Source: Streptococcus pneumoniae (GTDB lineage Bacteria; Bacillota; Bacilli; Lactobacillales; Streptococcaceae). From it: 64,000 bases of DNA. This document shows positions 63,578 to 64,000 of the stretch, one piece after another. Position numbers and translations under genes: made by a program. The DNA is taken from contig NZ_CRPU01000002.1 of assembly GCF_001096185.1 (NCBI RefSeq), positions 62,001 to 126,000 of the forward strand, in the 5' to 3' direction. Every line of letters starts with the position of its first letter. The stretch's first letter is position 1. The notes below the pieces were generated by a model that worked only from the letters and a program-made list of their open reading frames with translations, did no database searches and had not been told where the DNA came from.

Positions 63578-63960
63578 TCATTCATTCCTCCAAAAATCTT
63601 ATCACTTTTAATAGTAACCGTTTTCGGAAAAAAAAGCAAGCCTTTTATGTTAAAAAAGAGAAAAAGCTGTCAAACGTTTATCATAAAATAAATGCAGGAA
63701 ATCGATCAAATTTTCACGAAAATGTGAAAGATCATGAAATGAAACCCTTTTTAATCATGATTTTAAACTTATTTTTTCAAGGAATACCTGATAAAATAGT
63801 AAAAAACAATCAATCTAAAGCGTGTCCACTAAGTGGATAGAATATTTTTCCTGCAAAACGCTTGACATATTTCTAAAACATGATAAAATAATAGTCGTAA
63901 GGGCGGATAAAATCGCTTTCAAACAAGAACAAAAATTTTATATAAGGAGATTTTTGCAAA
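63578..63960. promoter_or_regulatory. Divergent scrB/scrA promoter region
   Basis: The scrA promoter is TTGACA (63862-63867), 16 bases, TAAAAT (63884-63889). Both promoters carry AAACG(T/C)TTGACA: on plus at 63856-63867 and on minus at 63679-63668, so the likely ScrR operator overlaps each -35. cre-like catabolite sites are seen on minus: TTGAAAGCGATTTTA (63922-63908, 14 of 15 to consensus) in the scrA leader and CCGAAAACGGTTACT (63627-63613, 13 of 15) near scrB. No coding gene is convincing here. Confidence 0.75.
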
Positions 63961-64000
63961 TGAACAATCAGGAAATTGCAAAAAAAGTCATCGATGCCTT
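63961..64000 (+). CDS. scrA: Sucrose PTS transporter, 5' end only
   Basis: Only the first 13 codons (MNNQEIAKKVIDA) are in the window, after the ribosome site AAGGAG. The N-terminus fits the IIB domain of a sucrose-type PTS permease, and the divergent scrB-scrR pair and promoter support the assignment. The rest lies beyond the window. Confidence 0.8.

Overview
The window is about 64 kb of a low-GC Firmicute chromosome that I read as a mitis-group Streptococcus, S. pneumoniae or a very close relative. The reasons are the gene order (trpBA, cclA, rarA, hicAB, prmA-rsmE-pepF, queCDEF, trxA, yqeG-yqeH-yhbY-nadD-yqeK-rsfS, yefM-yoeB, rny, gmk-rpoZ-priA-fmt-rsmB-phpP-stkP, mvaS-mvaA, scrR-scrB/scrA), two BOX repeats, and a ComX (SigX) cin-box in front of the prepilin peptidase gene. 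The sequence cannot separate S. pneumoniae from S. mitis or S. pseudopneumoniae.

Layout. 1-2959: end of the tryptophan operon, competence prepilin peptidase cclA (minus strand) and a GNAT acetyltransferase. 3082-11021: a carbohydrate cassette with a divergent ROK regulator, a TIM-barrel-like protein, a complete lactose/cellobiose-type PTS (B, A, C), a cytosolic sulfatase, its formylglycine-generating enzyme and a TauE/SafE anion exporter. Together these look like import and desulfation of a sulfated sugar. 11194-12802: tRNA-Lys, 6S RNA and rarA, all minus strand. 12969-14507: small genes, one broken by a BOX element, then hicAB. 14799-20122: DUF3013, NUDIX, a GIY-YIG protein cut short by a stop codon, prmA, rsmE and pepF, followed by a miniature inverted-repeat element. 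20291-22745: SnoaL-like protein, HxlR regulator, DUF2785 protein, aquaporin. 22800-25343: queuosine precursor operon queCDEF (minus) behind a preQ1 riboswitch with a terminator/antiterminator, and a BOX element. 25434-28834: trxA, DUF4649, a MarR regulator with two matching operator sites, an aromatic-acid-exporter-like protein and sstT. 28973-36260: a long plus-strand run covering a short MscS channel, CorA, ribosome assembly and NAD genes, and tmcAL.

36392-45284 is the accessory core. The yefM-yoeB toxin-antitoxin pair is bracketed by a directly repeated terminator. It is followed by a type I restriction-modification operon (hsdM, hsdS, hsdR) with two AT-rich genes between hsdS and hsdR: a membrane protein and a soluble protein that together resemble the Kiwa (KwaA/KwaB) defence pair. 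This composite defence island, sitting immediately upstream of rny, is the most interesting part of the window.

45408-64000 returns to core genes: rny, gmk, rpoZ, priA, fmt, rsmB, the phpP-stkP signalling pair, a split threonine/serine exporter and mvaS-mvaA. An IS1182-family element with its own flanking terminators sits between mvaA and the sucrose locus (scrR-scrB minus, scrA plus, the last cut by the window end). Product names rest on recognised motifs and synteny; no database search was possible.
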